Below, in pieces: positions 1-9,316 of a stretch of DNA of 52,830 nt. Positions within the stretch are counted from its first letter, which is position 1, and each line of letters opens with the position of its first letter. The notes under the pieces were generated by a model that did no database searches, was not told the DNA's origin, and saw nothing but the letters and a program-made list of their open reading frames with translations. Both the position numbers and the translations under genes were made by a program. This stretch comes from Terriglobia bacterium (GTDB taxonomy: Bacteria > Acidobacteriota > Terriglobia > UBA7540): positions 1 to 52,830 of the forward strand of contig JASHPE010000303.1 in the NCBI GenBank assembly GCA_030038235.1, in the 5' to 3' direction.

Positions 1-83
1 ACCGGCAGCTCGAAAGAGAGGCTGCGGACTGGAGCCGTCTGTCGTCGGCCATCAGCCACGTGGTTCAGCTTGAGGAGGTGTGA
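1..83 (+). CDS. PadR-family transcriptional regulator, C-terminal end (partial)
   Basis: The frame beginning at base 3 reads RQLEREAADWSRLSSAIS and ends VVQLEEV before the TGA at 81-83. This charged helix with a D-W pair resembles the C-terminal dimerisation helix of the short PadR regulators that sit just upstream of acidobacterial ADOP permeases. The stop lies three bases before the permease ATG, so the two are very likely co-transcribed, and the permease ribosome binding site (GAGGAGGTG, 72-80) is inside this gene. PadR proteins are winged-helix repressors; the winged helix itself is outside the window, so the family call rests on the tail and the position. Confidence 0.7.
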   Translation, partial: RQLEREAADWSRLSSAISHVVQLEEV

Positions 84-86
84 CCA

Positions 87-2789
87 ATGCGGATCGAACA
101 TTGGGTTTACACTATTCCGCTGCGCCTGCGCTCGCTCTTACGCCGCCGGCACGTCGAGCAGGAGCTTGACGAAGAGCTGCAATATCACCTCGAACAGAAG
201 ACCGGGCAATACATCGCCCGAGGCCTGAGCCCGCAGGACGCTCGCCTGGCGGCGCTCCGCGATATGGACGGGCTTGAGCAGCGCAAGGAGGAGTGCCGGG
301 ACACGCGGCGCGTGAATTACGTTGAAGACGTGCTGAAGGATGTGCGGTTCGGTTTGCGGCAGTTGCGGCGCAGCCCCGGCTTCACGATCATCGCGGTACT
401 CACGCTCGCGCTCGGCATCGGAGCCAACACGGCCATCTTTTCCATGATCAAGGGCATCCTGCTGAGTTCCATGCCGTACCCGGAACCGCACCAGCTCTAC
501 GTGGTGCGCGAAGACTACCACCAGGGCGCACAGGTCTACCCGGGAAACGTCGATAACGGAGGGAATTTCCTGACGTGGCGGCGCGAGTGCCACTCGTTCG
601 AGGGGATCGCGGCGCTCCAGCCCGAGAGTGACAATCTCGATCTCGGCGACAGCGCGTTACAGATTCACGGTACGCGCGCCTCCGCCAACCTGTTTTCGAT
701 TTTGGGAGTCCGGCCGCAGCTCGGACGCACATTCACCGAAGAAGAGGACCAATTCGGCCGCAACCGCGAAGTGATTCTCACCGATGCGCTCTGGCGCGCT
801 CGATTCAATGGCGATCCTAAGATCGTCGGCAAAACAATCCGGTTCAATGGCTACGATTTCACAGTGGTCGGGGTCCTTCCGCCGAGCTTTTACTTCCCAA
901 GGGTCGATCAACTTGATCCGACGCCGATCGCCGGCTGGACGTACCATATTGATTATTTTGTGCCGCTCGCGCTTCAGCCTTACGAATCGAAGCCCTCCGT
1001 CGGGAATATGATGAACTTCACCGTGATCACCCGCCTGAAATCCGGTGTAACGAAGCAGCACGCCCTGGCCGATCTCAACGCCGTCGAGGCCGACATCTCC
1101 CGGCACGATCCTGAAGCTCAGGGCGCCTTCCTGAGCGGCAACCTGGTGCCGCTCAAGATGGCGGTGGTAGGCGACGCGAGCCGCACGCTCTGGATCCTCA
1201 TGGCAGGGGCGGGCCTCGTCATGCTGATCGTTTGCGTGAACCTGGCCAGCCTGCTGGTGGCGCGCAGCATCGGACGGAACCGTGAAATTGCACTTCGAGC
1301 GGCACTGGGCGCGAGCCGCTGGAGACTGTTGCGGCAGATGCTCGTTGAAGGTCTGATCCTGGTGGCGGCCGGAGGGTTGCTCGGTTTGCTGCTCGCATTC
1401 GACGGTCTTCGGATTCTCGTCGAGACCGCGCCCGCGAAAATTCCTCGCCTTGAGTCGATTCAGATTGATGGGTGGGTCCTCCTCTTCAGCATTGCGGTCT
1501 CGATTGCAGCCGGACTCCTGTTCTCTGTCCTGCCGGGATTGCGGCTGAGCCGGACCGAGGCAGGCGAGGCGCTGAAATCGTCCGCGGCCACCACGACCGG
1601 CGCCCGCTCCACGGCGCGGCTGCGCGACCTGCTGGCGGGAGCGGAAGTGGCGCTCTGCGCGGTGTTGTTGATCGGAGCGCTCCTGGTCGCAAAAAGTCTC
1701 AGCAGAGTGCTCGAAGAGAATCGCTGGCTTGAGGCCCGGCACGTGCTCGCCGTCGATCTCATCGTCCCCAACAACAATTACGGAACTCAATCCGAAGTCC
1801 GCCAACTGTACGAGACGTTGCTCGGAAAGATCCAATCGCTGCCGGGCGTCCGCAACGCCGGCTTTACGAATGCCTTGCCGCTCACCGGAGAAATCTGGAC
1901 TGACAGCTTCGATTTCGACGAGGCGCGAATGCCGGACCAGCAACGGCCCAATGCCAACGTTCGTTTCTTCAGCACCGGCTATTTCCCGGCGATCGGCCTG
2001 CCGCTGGTTGAGGGCCGATTGCCCTCCGACGGCGACAAAGATCACGCCGAGGTGGTGCTCTCCGAAGGCTTCGCGCGGAAAGCATTGCCCGGGCGCGATC
2101 CGATCGGAATGCACTTGCGCTGGCCGGATCCCAACTCCAACAGCCTCTTGCATTGCACGGTCACGGGAGTGGTCGGTGACGCGCGCGCCGAAGCCGACGA
2201 GAAGCCTCCCCTGATGGTGTATTTTCCATACTGGCTGTGGACTCCCCGCCAGATCTCTCTCGTGATTCGAACGGCTACCAGCGATCCCCAAAGCACGGCG
2301 GCGGCGATCCGAACCACCCTGCGCGATCTCGATCCACTGATTTCCATTGCGCGCGAGCAGACCATGCAGGAACTTGTGAACGAGGCAGTAGCTTCGCGCC
2401 GATTCGTGGTGACACTGGGCGTTCTCTTCGCCGGATTTGCGACGTTTCTCGCGGCGCTCGGACTCTACGGCGTCATCTCGCTCTCGGTCGCTCAGCGGTC
2501 CCACGAAATCGGCATTCGTATGTCGCTGGGCGCGCGCCGGTGGGACGTGCTGAGGATGGTGGTCGGAAGAGGCCTCAGGTTGGCGCTCGCCGGCCTCGCC
2601 GTCGGTCTCGCATGCGCGTTTCCGCTTACGCGGCTGATCACCGGCCTGCTCTATGGGGTGAAACCGGCCGATCCGGCAAGCTTTGTCGTGGTGTGCGTCG
2701 TGCTCGGAGGCGTGGCCGCCCTGGCAAGCTACGTTCCCGCGCGCCGTGCCACCCGGGTGGATCCGATGGTCATCTTGCGCTATGAATGA
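87..2789 (+). CDS. ADOP-family ABC transporter permease (MacB/FtsX-like)
   Basis: A 900-residue inner-membrane permease of the acidobacterial duplicated orphan permease type. Residues about 1-80 form the charged cytoplasmic region typical of the family (EQELDEELQYHLE). The first membrane helix follows at about 98-122 (FTIIAVLTLALGIGANTAIF). A MacB-type periplasmic domain comes next, then an FtsX core of three helices (about 370-500), a second periplasmic domain, and a second FtsX core at about 770-895. The duplicated FtsX signature is visible twice: NREIALRAALGASRWRLLRQ and HEIGIRMSLGARRWDVL. No ATP-binding gene is adjacent, as expected for 'orphan' ADOPs. Substrate is unknown. Start ATG 87 has GAGGAGGTG upstream and nearly touches the PadR stop. 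Confidence 0.93.
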   Translation: MRIEHWVYTIPLRLRSLLRRRHVEQELDEELQYHLEQKTGQYIARGLSPQDARLAALRDMDGLEQRKEECRDTRRVNYVEDVLKDVRFGLRQLRRSPGFTIIAVLTLALGIGANTAIFSMIKGILLSSMPYPEPHQLYVVREDYHQGAQVYPGNVDNGGNFLTWRRECHSFEGIAALQPESDNLDLGDSALQIHGTRASANLFSILGVRPQLGRTFTEEEDQFGRNREVILTDALWRARFNGDPKIVGKTIRFNGYDFTVVGVLPPSFYFPRVDQLDPTPIAGWTYHIDYFVPLALQPYESKPSVGNMMNFTVITRLKSGVTKQHALADLNAVEADISRHDPEAQGAFLSGNLVPLKMAVVGDASRTLWILMAGAGLVMLIVCVNLASLLVARSIGRNREIALRAALGASRWRLLRQMLVEGLILVAAGGLLGLLLAFDGLRILVETAPAKIPRLESIQIDGWVLLFSIAVSIAAGLLFSVLPGLRLSRTEAGEALKSSAATTTGARSTARLRDLLAGAEVALCAVLLIGALLVAKSLSRVLEENRWLEARHVLAVDLIVPNNNYGTQSEVRQLYETLLGKIQSLPGVRNAGFTNALPLTGEIWTDSFDFDEARMPDQQRPNANVRFFSTGYFPAIGLPLVEGRLPSDGDKDHAEVVLSEGFARKALPGRDPIGMHLRWPDPNSNSLLHCTVTGVVGDARAEADEKPPLMVYFPYWLWTPRQISLVIRTATSDPQSTAAAIRTTLRDLDPLISIAREQTMQELVNEAVASRRFVVTLGVLFAGFATFLAALGLYGVISLSVAQRSHEIGIRMSLGARRWDVLRMVVGRGLRLALAGLAVGLACAFPLTRLITGLLYGVKPADPASFVVVCVVLGGVAALASYVPARRATRVDPMVILRYE

Positions 2790-2801
2790 TTGCCGATTTT
2801 C

Positions 2802-2918
2802 GATTGCCGATTGTGAGGAAGCTGTCAGCTTTCAGCCGTCAGCCATCAGCCAAGAGGCCCAATCGCTGACTGCCGACTGCTGAGAGCTGAAAGCTGAAAG
2901 CCGAAGGCTGAAGGCTCG
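2802..2918. repeat. Intergenic simple-sequence inverted repeat
   Basis: Just after the permease stop the sequence is built from short related words on both strands: AGCTTTCAGCCGTCAGCC at about 2828-2845 and GCTGAAAGCTGAAAGCC at about 2886-2902. The two sets are complementary and could fold into an imperfect stem that may help end transcription of the permease. Similar degenerate words recur in other gaps of this window. No coding potential is evident. Confidence 0.55.
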
Positions 2919-3515
2919 TTGACTAGAACAGAATCCGACCCCTCCGAATGCGTACGTTGTTGAAATCATTCACAAAATGAAGTTTCTCAATTCCCTCAAT
3001 TTTACCCACTGTCCGATTCAGAAGTGCTAGCGTCGAAGTCGAAAGTTGACAGTCGACAGTTCACAGGAGGTTCATCCTCGACACCGCCGGATGAAGGGAG
3101 CATGAAGTGGCAATCGAAATTATCGGTCGGGATTCCCTCGACAACTTCATTTTTGGGGGCTACGCGGGAAGCTTGGGCACGGCTGGGCACCACCGGGCAA
3201 AATCGCGGGAATCGCGACTGGAGGAGCCCCCACCCTCCCCCTTAGAATTGCACAATTTCGCAGAACGAAGCTAACGTAACCATTGTAGAATCAACAAAAC
3301 ATCCCAAAAAACGAAGCTAAAACGAAGCTAAACGAACCTGACTTGGATTTCGTAAGCCCCTCGTTTGCAAGGGCGTTCAACCTATGGACGTTCGATCAGC
3401 GCGGCTCAAAGGTGAAATCAGCCGTGACGGTTTGGTCGGGCTCGACCGTGACCTGCCTCTCTTGCGCGCCGAAGGCGGCTGTCCAGGCGCCGCCTCCTGC
3501 CGAACCTCGCACCCG
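2919..3515. other. Gene-free spacer with short repeats
   Basis: I see no credible gene here. The small frames in both directions show no recognisable protein. A cluster of related words surrounds GTCGAAAGTTGACAGTCGAC (about 3035-3055), and the word ACGAAGCTAA occurs three times (about 3267, 3313 and 3323). The stretch is more AT-rich than the genes on either side, especially at 2930-3010 and 3270-3340. It separates the permease from the convergently oriented c-haem/barrel gene. Confidence 0.5.
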
Positions 3516-4883
3516 TCAAAACACGAACCAAGCAACCAGATAGGCCGAATTGTTTCCCGAGGCGTTCCGGCCCGAGCCGTCGTAGTTGACGGCCAGTCCG
3601 TTGAATGTCAGATAACCCGTATACTGGACTCCCAATTGAATGTTCTGCAGCGGCCAGTAGGAAACATTCAGAAGATATCCGTCCGACTTGGGATTTCCGC
3701 TCGCGCTGCCGACCACCGGAGCTGCGTCGAAGAGCGTCGCGTCCGGTGTGCCGGTAGTCCAGAATGGGCCGGCGTCAAACGAGAAGCGATTGCCAAGGTG
3801 ATAGACGGCGTCCAGATGCTCGAAGTTAAGATTGTGCGGGCCAAATGCGGCGCCGCTGGCGGCCAACGTCCCCAGCATGTCGGAACTTTCGTGAATATAG
3901 TTGCCGTGCACAGTCAGCAGATCGTTGCGGCTCTTCCAGAAGATCGTATGCTCCCACTGGAAGTCAGCGCCGAGGTCGGTGAAGTAGTCTCGCGGACCCA
4001 TCACTCCGCTGGGCGTGGAAGCCAGGTGCATTCCGTAAGTCCCAACCTCCAGATAATCGTTGCCGTGCGCCTGCTGCCAAGCCAAGCGCCAGTAGGGAGC
4101 AACTCCCTGGATGTTGGTTCCAAAGCCGATGCCCGAATTGGGCTGTGCGCCGCCCAGGTGTTCCGATCGATAGATGAACCCGGCGGCGTAGAGGTGCTGA
4201 TCGAACATGGTGTAGGCGCCGACTCCCGCAGCGTCCTGCGCCAGGCCGCCATTGAGGATGGGCGTTGCGATCGGCGACGGAACCGCGTCGGGCGCAACCC
4301 ACGGGTAGCCCCAAGCCGGAGTATCGTTCCACAAGTCTTCCACCGTGGGATTGTTGTTGAAGTCGACGCCGTAGACAAAGTCTTTCCCGAGCAGCTTCCT
4401 GTCCCTGGCGAAGCGGATGTCAGTGTTGTCCCAGCTAAAATGGTCCGCCTCCCCGTCGTACGTGACCTGGATGAATCCACCGACGTGGTCTCCGATGGCG
4501 CCCGCGAGAAACAGGCTGGCGCTCTGCGGAAGTTCAAAGCTGCCATTTTGCGTGCCGGGCTGAGGCTTCTGGGTGTCGGTGTCGGCTATGGTGAATTGGG
4601 CCGACAAGGGCAATTCGCTGAGCAGGCTGAGCGCCGCTTTCTCGTGCCCGGGCTTCGAGGTGATCGTTTTCGACCCTGTGAGGGTGTAGCCATCCAACTT
4701 GAATTGCCGTCCCAAAGGGGTCAGTTCGGGGATCGTGGTGTGGCAGGCGTTGCAGGCCAGTCCGGTCTGCCGCGCGAAACTGGGAACCGCATCCGCGCGC
4801 GCCTCCCAAAATAGCAGCCCCAGGGAGCTGGAGAATACGAATACAACGAACGAAAAGCAGAACACTTTCAGCTTGGATTTCAT
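3516..4883 (-). CDS. Exported one-haem CxxCH protein with outer-membrane barrel-like body
   Basis: A 455-residue protein with a signal peptide (hydrophobic about 7-25, cleavage after about ARA at 28-30). It then has one haem c site, CNACH at 44-48, in the stretch FARQTGLACNACHTTIPELTPLG. The other 400 residues alternate aromatic and polar residues and end in ...AYLVAWFVF, a terminal Phe typical of outer-membrane beta-barrels. Such proteins are usually annotated simply as 'cytochrome c' in Acidobacteria. Together these features suggest a barrel carrying a periplasmic haem plug, perhaps for electron transfer across the outer membrane; that role is inference. ATG 4883 is preceded on the coding strand by GGAGGAAGG, an excellent ribosome binding site. 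It is monocistronic. Confidence 0.75.
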   Translation of the reverse strand: MKSKLKVFCFSFVVFVFSSSLGLLFWEARADAVPSFARQTGLACNACHTTIPELTPLGRQFKLDGYTLTGSKTITSKPGHEKAALSLLSELPLSAQFTIADTDTQKPQPGTQNGSFELPQSASLFLAGAIGDHVGGFIQVTYDGEADHFSWDNTDIRFARDRKLLGKDFVYGVDFNNNPTVEDLWNDTPAWGYPWVAPDAVPSPIATPILNGGLAQDAAGVGAYTMFDQHLYAAGFIYRSEHLGGAQPNSGIGFGTNIQGVAPYWRLAWQQAHGNDYLEVGTYGMHLASTPSGVMGPRDYFTDLGADFQWEHTIFWKSRNDLLTVHGNYIHESSDMLGTLAASGAAFGPHNLNFEHLDAVYHLGNRFSFDAGPFWTTGTPDATLFDAAPVVGSASGNPKSDGYLLNVSYWPLQNIQLGVQYTGYLTFNGLAVNYDGSGRNASGNNSAYLVAWFVF

Positions 4884-5072
4884 GAACCTTCCTCCAAAAC
4901 GGATTGTGCGCGGCCGACTGCGCTGGCGGGTCGCCCTAAACTCGACCTGGTCGCGTGACCGAGCGATGCATCATTGCCTGATATAGGGTGAGTGCCATGT
5001 GCCTCTCGATTCGCTCGATGAACGATCAATCGGAGGCCGTTGGCACCACGAAGTCGAGGATGACTTAAGCTC

Positions 5073-5630
5073 TCAGAGAGGGTGTCGGCAGGATGTCAAT
5101 CTTTTGTGCTGTGGTTGTAAATTTTCCTCGAAACTGTGGCCGGAGATCGCGATTGGTGCCAGCGCCGCACAGGGTTGCCAACGGGTTTCAGGGCAAGGAG
5201 CTCCTTTTCCAGCAATTATCTTTTGCCAGAGGGGTTCATGGCCAAAGCCAGCGCTCGCCTTGGCCGCCAACCCGTCGCGGTGATAATGGGCAGTGGCGAG
5301 CTCAAGATTCACTCCGGCCAGCTCGCGCTCGGGCGCTTCGTATTCAACTTGGATATCCGGGATTGGAATCCTTCCGTTAACAACCGTGAGGCCACGCTGA
5401 TCGGCGATTTCCTGCTCGCGCTGGTCACGGGTCGATTCGGGCAATGAATTCAGCTTGGAGAGCTCCCGGTTGGTCGCCTTCTTGAGTTCGACGTCGAGGA
5501 TCACGCGCTGAATCTGGCCGCCCTCGGTTCGAATGCGCTCCGCCTGGTGCTGATAGACACGGTAGAGGGCGGCGTCTGGCGTCGGTGGCGATCCGCTCGG
5601 AGAGAGCGGGACGAATAGGTTGCCGATCAT
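5073..5630 (-). pseudogene. Unrecognised protein, probably truncated at both ends
   Basis: An open frame of 185 codons. The first ~125 residues look like real protein (charged, helix-forming, with DAALYRVYQHQAERIRTEGG and a later VVNGRIPIPDIQVEYE). From about residue 128 (after KASAGF) composition changes to cysteine- and proline-rich text that looks out of frame. The protein-like part begins almost at the first codon, so the true N-terminus may also be missing. There is no convincing ribosome binding site at 5630. I do not recognise the family; the LDVELKK and PDIQVEYE segments are faintly nuclease-like, but this is too weak to name. It lies head-to-head with the decayed sensor kinase, in a patch that has clearly been rearranged. 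The gap 4884-5072 holds no gene. Confidence 0.4.
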
Positions 5631-5749
5631 CGTCGTGGCTGTGCTCTCGGCCGGAACGTGCCACTAATTTAGCTCCTGGCGATGAAAAAGGGGCGGGTGG
5701 GCGTTCGGTCAAATATGAGGCCTCCGACAACGATATTGTTGACGTCCGG

Positions 5750-6949
5750 AGTGGTCGCTTCAAAGACTTCCCTCTAAATCCATCTTCGACCGCTGCCTGT
5801 CATAATGAGATTGTGCGAATATTCACCAGTCGTACGGGGGCGATGTGGCTCGCGACCAGAAACGGCCTGATGCGCTTCGACCCCGCGACCGGACGGTTGG
5901 TTACATACCGGCGGGATATGCAGAGTAGCACGAAAGAATATTACGACATCGCAGAGGACCAGAAAGGCAGATTTTGGCTCGGGGGCAACAACGGGCTACA
6001 GCAGTTCGCCCCGCCACCGGAACTTTTGCTCGCTATGAACATCAATCCAACGATCCCAGCTCTTTAAGCGACAATGCCGTACCGTCAGTACTGGTCGATC
6101 ACTCCGGGAACGTCTGGGCTGGCACCTACCCGGCCTGGCGGAATTGGACGAGGCAACCGGTATGTTCAGGAATTATTACCGCAACGCTCCTTTGGGGAGC
6201 ACATCGGCCCCGCCTTCGTCGACTGGCGCAGCAGTTCAACGTCAGTCTGGAAGCGCGCGTGAGCGAGCGAACGCGAATTGCGCGAGAACTGCACGACACT
6301 CTATTGCAGAGTTTCCACGGGCTGTTGTTCAGGTTCCAGGCGGTTTCGGACCTGTTCCCGCAGCGTCCGGCAGAAGCCAAGGAAAAACTCGATAGCACTA
6401 TCGATCAGGCGGCGGAAGCCATCACCGAAGGCCGGGATGCGGTCCAGGACTTGCGATCATCCACAGTGGTGACCACCAACCTGGTCATCACCATCGGCGC
6501 GTTAGGGCAGGAACTCGCCGCGAATCAAGCGGGCCACATTCGTGCCGCTTTTGGTATCGAGGTGCAAGGTGCCCCGCGGGAGCTGCATCCAATTTTGAAA
6601 GACGAGGTCTACCGCGTCGCCGGCGAGGCGCTGCGGAATGCATTCAAGCACGCGGAGGCGGGGCAGATCGACGTGGGAATCGGCTATGAGGAACGGCAGC
6701 TTCGGCTGCTCGTCTGGGACGACGGCAATGGCATCGACCCAAAGGTTCTGGAGGAGGCGCCAACGCAGGACATTTTGGCTTGCTGGCATGCGGGAGCGTG
6801 CCGGGATTGCCGGTGGGCGCCTGGACGTATGGACTAAGCTGGGCACGGGCACGGAAGTTCGCTTGAGTGTTCCTGCATCGGTGGCTTACGCGGGGCCCTC
6901 AGGCACCCAGCGGTCATGGTTCGCAAGGAAACTCGCGGCCATCAAATGA
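5750..6949 (+). pseudogene. Two-component-propeller sensor histidine kinase, frameshifted and internally deleted
   Basis: Homology runs through several frames. The propeller blades GAMWLATRNGLMRFD and GRFWLGGNNGLQQF share one frame to about 6008. The next blade (ATGTFARYEH, HSGNVWAGTY) is in a second frame to about 6130, then LAELDEATGMFRNYYR in a third to about 6200. The sequence then jumps to the kinase: LRRLAQQFNVSLEARVSER, the HisKA_3 phosphoacceptor helix ARELHDTLLQSFHG (His near 6291) and an HATPase domain with N-box EALRNAFKHAEAG and G-box DDGNGID. After about 6770 it returns to an earlier frame for GMRERAGIAGGRLDVW to the stop at 6949. The remaining propeller blades, the Y_Y_Y domain and the membrane helix normally found between are absent, so hundreds of codons were deleted near 6200. 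It cannot make a working sensor. Confidence 0.88.
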
Positions 6950-6978
6950 CATCAGTAAAGGAACAAAACGAATGTTAG
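6946..6978 (+). pseudogene. Stub of the partner response regulator
   Basis: An ATG overlaps the TGA of the kinase remnant (ATGA, 6946-6949). This is the coupled arrangement usual for a NarL-type response regulator that follows this kinase family. The frame reads MTSVKEQNEC and then stops. A regulator of this type would continue with a receiver domain (I-L-x-V-D-D), but neither this frame nor the others resume one. Most of the gene seems to have been lost together with the damage to the kinase. The identity of the lost gene is inferred from position. Confidence 0.4.
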
Positions 6979-7293
6979 GGTGTGTGGCAAAACGTCCGCT
7001 CGCGAAAGGGTAAGGGCACGGCCCGCCGACGCGATATTGGCACGCCTGGGTTGGTGGCGAGCTGATTGGACGTTTCGCCGAGGACCTGAGCGCGGACACC
7101 TCCCTCCGAACAAACGAGCCGGCGTGTATCTTGGAATCGGTAAGATGTACAGAATGACCCACGAAACGCACAAGGATTATGACAAATGTTATCGGCGTTG
7201 TGAAATGAAGCGAATTAGTGGAGCGTTATTGCAAACAGTCTGCTTTCATTGAGATAGGACGGCCGAAGGCAGGCCCTAAGAGGCGGTGATTCA
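6979..7293. other. Gene-free spacer before aspS
   Basis: No frame here has recognisable protein or a plausible start with a ribosome binding site. It probably holds debris left by the deletion of the response regulator, and the aspS promoter. The AT-rich stretch at about 7165-7255 is the likeliest promoter zone, but I cannot name clean -35/-10 boxes. Confidence 0.4.
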
Positions 7294-9147
7294 GTGGAAC
7301 TCGATCTTCTCGGAGACCGGCAGCGGACTCATCGTTGCGGTGAGCTGCGACCCGAGCATGCCGGACAAAAAGTGTTTCTGGCGGGGTGGGTGGCGCGCCG
7401 GCGCGACCTCGGCAACCTGATCTTCATCGACTTGCGCGACCACACCGGGGTGACCCAGGTGGTGTGCCGGCCCGAGCTGAGCGCCGCGGCCCATGCCAAG
7501 GCGGAGCAAGTGCGAAGCGAGTACGTGCTCGGCATCGAGGGCGAGGTCGCGCTGCGAACTCCCGAGACCGTCAATAAGGATCTCGCGAGCGGCGAAGTGG
7601 AAGTGGTTGTCAGGGAACTCCTGGTGCTGAATGAGGCTCGCACGCCGCCGTTTCCCCTCGATGACGAGGGCCGCACCAACGAAGAGCCCCGGCTGCGCTA
7701 CCGCTACATCGACCTGCGGCGTGCCCGCATGCAGCATCATCTGCGGCTGCGCCATCAGGCGGGATTGGTGGTCCGCGAGCACATGATGGAGCACGGCTTT
7801 GTCGATATCGAGACGCCGTTCCTGACGCGCAGCACGCCCGAAGGCGCGCGCGATTACCTGGTGCCCAGCCGCGTGCATCCCGGGCATTTCTACGCGTTGC
7901 CGCAGTCACCGCAGCTCTTCAAACAGATTCTGATGATCTCTGGCTTCGATCGCTATTTTCAGATCGTGCGCTGCTTCCGCGACGAGGATTTGCGCGCCGA
8001 CCGCCAGCCGGAGTTCACACAGATCGATGTCGAAATGGCATTTCCGAGACGCGAGGTGCTCTTCGGTATCATCGAAAGCCTCATGGCGAAGCTGTTCGCG
8101 CTTGTCGATGTCAAAGTGCCGGTACCCTTCCCCATCCTGCCTTACGACGAGGCCATGGAGAAGTACGGATCGGACAAACCAGACCTCCGCTTCGGCCTCG
8201 AATGGAAGCGGGTTCCCTTACCCGAGAGCGCGCGGGGCAAAGTCCATGTAGCGGAGCCTGTCAAAGCTCTGCGCGTGCCCGGCGGCGGCAGTTTCTCGCG
8301 CAGCCAGCTCGATAAGCTGCACGAGGCCTCGAAGAATGCGGGCGCGGACTGGTTCGGCACGATTAAGATCGCGGGTGGAGCGCAGTCGCCACTCGCCAAG
8401 GTTGTGGGGGATGAGGCGGTGGGCTCGCTTGCTGACGCCGTCCAGGCTGCGGAAGGCGATCTGGTCTTGCTACTCGGCCTGAAATCGGAAGCGTCGCCAG
8501 GCGGCCACACGAGCGGTCTCAGCATTGAGAAGCTGCGTCACCTCGACTCCGCCTCGGGTGACGTGCGCCTGGACCTCGCGCGCAAGCTCGAACTGATCAA
8601 GCCGGGAACATGGGCCTTCTGCTGGGTTGTCGACTTTCCGATGTTCGAATACGACGACAAAGAAAAGCGTTACGCTGCCATGCATCATCCGTTCACCTCG
8701 CCGCGCGAGGAGGACATGGACAAGATCGAGTCCGATCCTTCGGCATGCAAGGCGCGCGCCTATGACCTGGTGCTGAATGGGTCAGAAATCGGCGGCGGCT
8801 CGATTCGTATCCACCGGCCCGATATCCAGCGGCGCGTGTTTCAGACGCTCAGCATCACGCCCGAGAAAGCTCGCGAGCGCTTCGGCTTCTTCTTGGACGC
8901 GCTCGAGAGCGGTGCTCCGCCGCACGGCGGCATCGCGCTCGGCTGGGACCGCATTATCGCGCTGATGTGCGGCGAAACGAACATTCGCGAGGTGATCGCG
9001 TTTCCCAAGACCGCCAGCGCCATGGACCTGATGTGCGATGCGCCCGGCAGAGTGGATCCGGACCAGCTTCACGAGCTCGAACTGGAGCTCAAGACGGCTG
9101 AGAGCATGGAGGCCGTGCGAGCGGTCCAGCACAAGGCCGAGCGATAG
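7294..9147 (+). CDS. aspS: Aspartate-tRNA ligase (class II)
   Basis: A 617-residue cytoplasmic enzyme that charges tRNA(Asp), and possibly tRNA(Asn), with aspartate using ATP. The N-terminal OB-fold anticodon domain (about 1-110) includes LAGWVARRRDLGNLIFIDLR. The catalytic domain carries motif 2 (CFRDEDLRADRQPEFTQ, about 226-245) and motif 3 (GGIALGWDRIIALMCG, near 545-560). Between them lies the bacterial GAD insertion (about 290-420), so this is the long bacterial form. The frame starts with GTG 7294 behind AGGCGGTG; no better in-frame ATG precedes the conserved N-terminus. Full length and intact. Downstream genes are only remnants, so it is probably transcribed alone. Confidence 0.97.
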   Translation: MELDLLGDRQRTHRCGELRPEHAGQKVFLAGWVARRRDLGNLIFIDLRDHTGVTQVVCRPELSAAAHAKAEQVRSEYVLGIEGEVALRTPETVNKDLASGEVEVVVRELLVLNEARTPPFPLDDEGRTNEEPRLRYRYIDLRRARMQHHLRLRHQAGLVVREHMMEHGFVDIETPFLTRSTPEGARDYLVPSRVHPGHFYALPQSPQLFKQILMISGFDRYFQIVRCFRDEDLRADRQPEFTQIDVEMAFPRREVLFGIIESLMAKLFALVDVKVPVPFPILPYDEAMEKYGSDKPDLRFGLEWKRVPLPESARGKVHVAEPVKALRVPGGGSFSRSQLDKLHEASKNAGADWFGTIKIAGGAQSPLAKVVGDEAVGSLADAVQAAEGDLVLLLGLKSEASPGGHTSGLSIEKLRHLDSASGDVRLDLARKLELIKPGTWAFCWVVDFPMFEYDDKEKRYAAMHHPFTSPREEDMDKIESDPSACKARAYDLVLNGSEIGGGSIRIHRPDIQRRVFQTLSITPEKARERFGFFLDALESGAPPHGGIALGWDRIIALMCGETNIREVIAFPKTASAMDLMCDAPGRVDPDQLHELELELKTAESMEAVRAVQHKAER

Positions 9148-9172
9148 CGAAGAGCGGAACCGGGGGAAGAGA

Positions 9173-9316
9173 ATGGAACAGCCGATCATCTTTGCGAGGG
9201 TGGGATGGGCTGAGCGGCACGAGGGCCAGGAGAACGACCTGCCGCAAGGGGGAGGTAGTTGGAACGTAGGCAACCCGGGTGGGGAGAGGTTCAACTTCAA
9301 AGCACATTCTTTTTAG
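9173..9316 (+). pseudogene. N-terminal fragment of a conserved hypothetical protein
   Basis: ATG 9173 has a strong ribosome binding site (GGGGGAAGAGA). It opens 47 codons reading MEQPIIFARVGWAERHEG, followed by a glycine-rich LPQGGGSWN and ERFNFKAHSF before TAG. The FARVGW...GGG(S/A)(W/Y)N...FNF pattern resembles the first ~45 residues of an uncharacterised protein family I recall from soil bacteria. Here it ends exactly where a transposase fragment begins in another frame (about 9300). A short chimera made by recombination or deletion is the simplest reading. The family call is from memory and moderate. Confidence 0.45.

Noticed and set aside
657..2504. 615-codon minus-strand frame opposite the ADOP permease
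   Set aside because: Shadow of the permease; composition is unlike a protein and no ribosome binding site is seen.
3002..3245. Two small overlapping frames in the spacer after the permease
   Set aside because: They cross simple repeats, lack initiation signals and resemble no family.
3384..4814. 476-codon plus-strand frame opposite the c-haem/barrel gene
   Set aside because: The minus-strand gene has a signal peptide, a haem site and a strong ribosome binding site; this frame has none.
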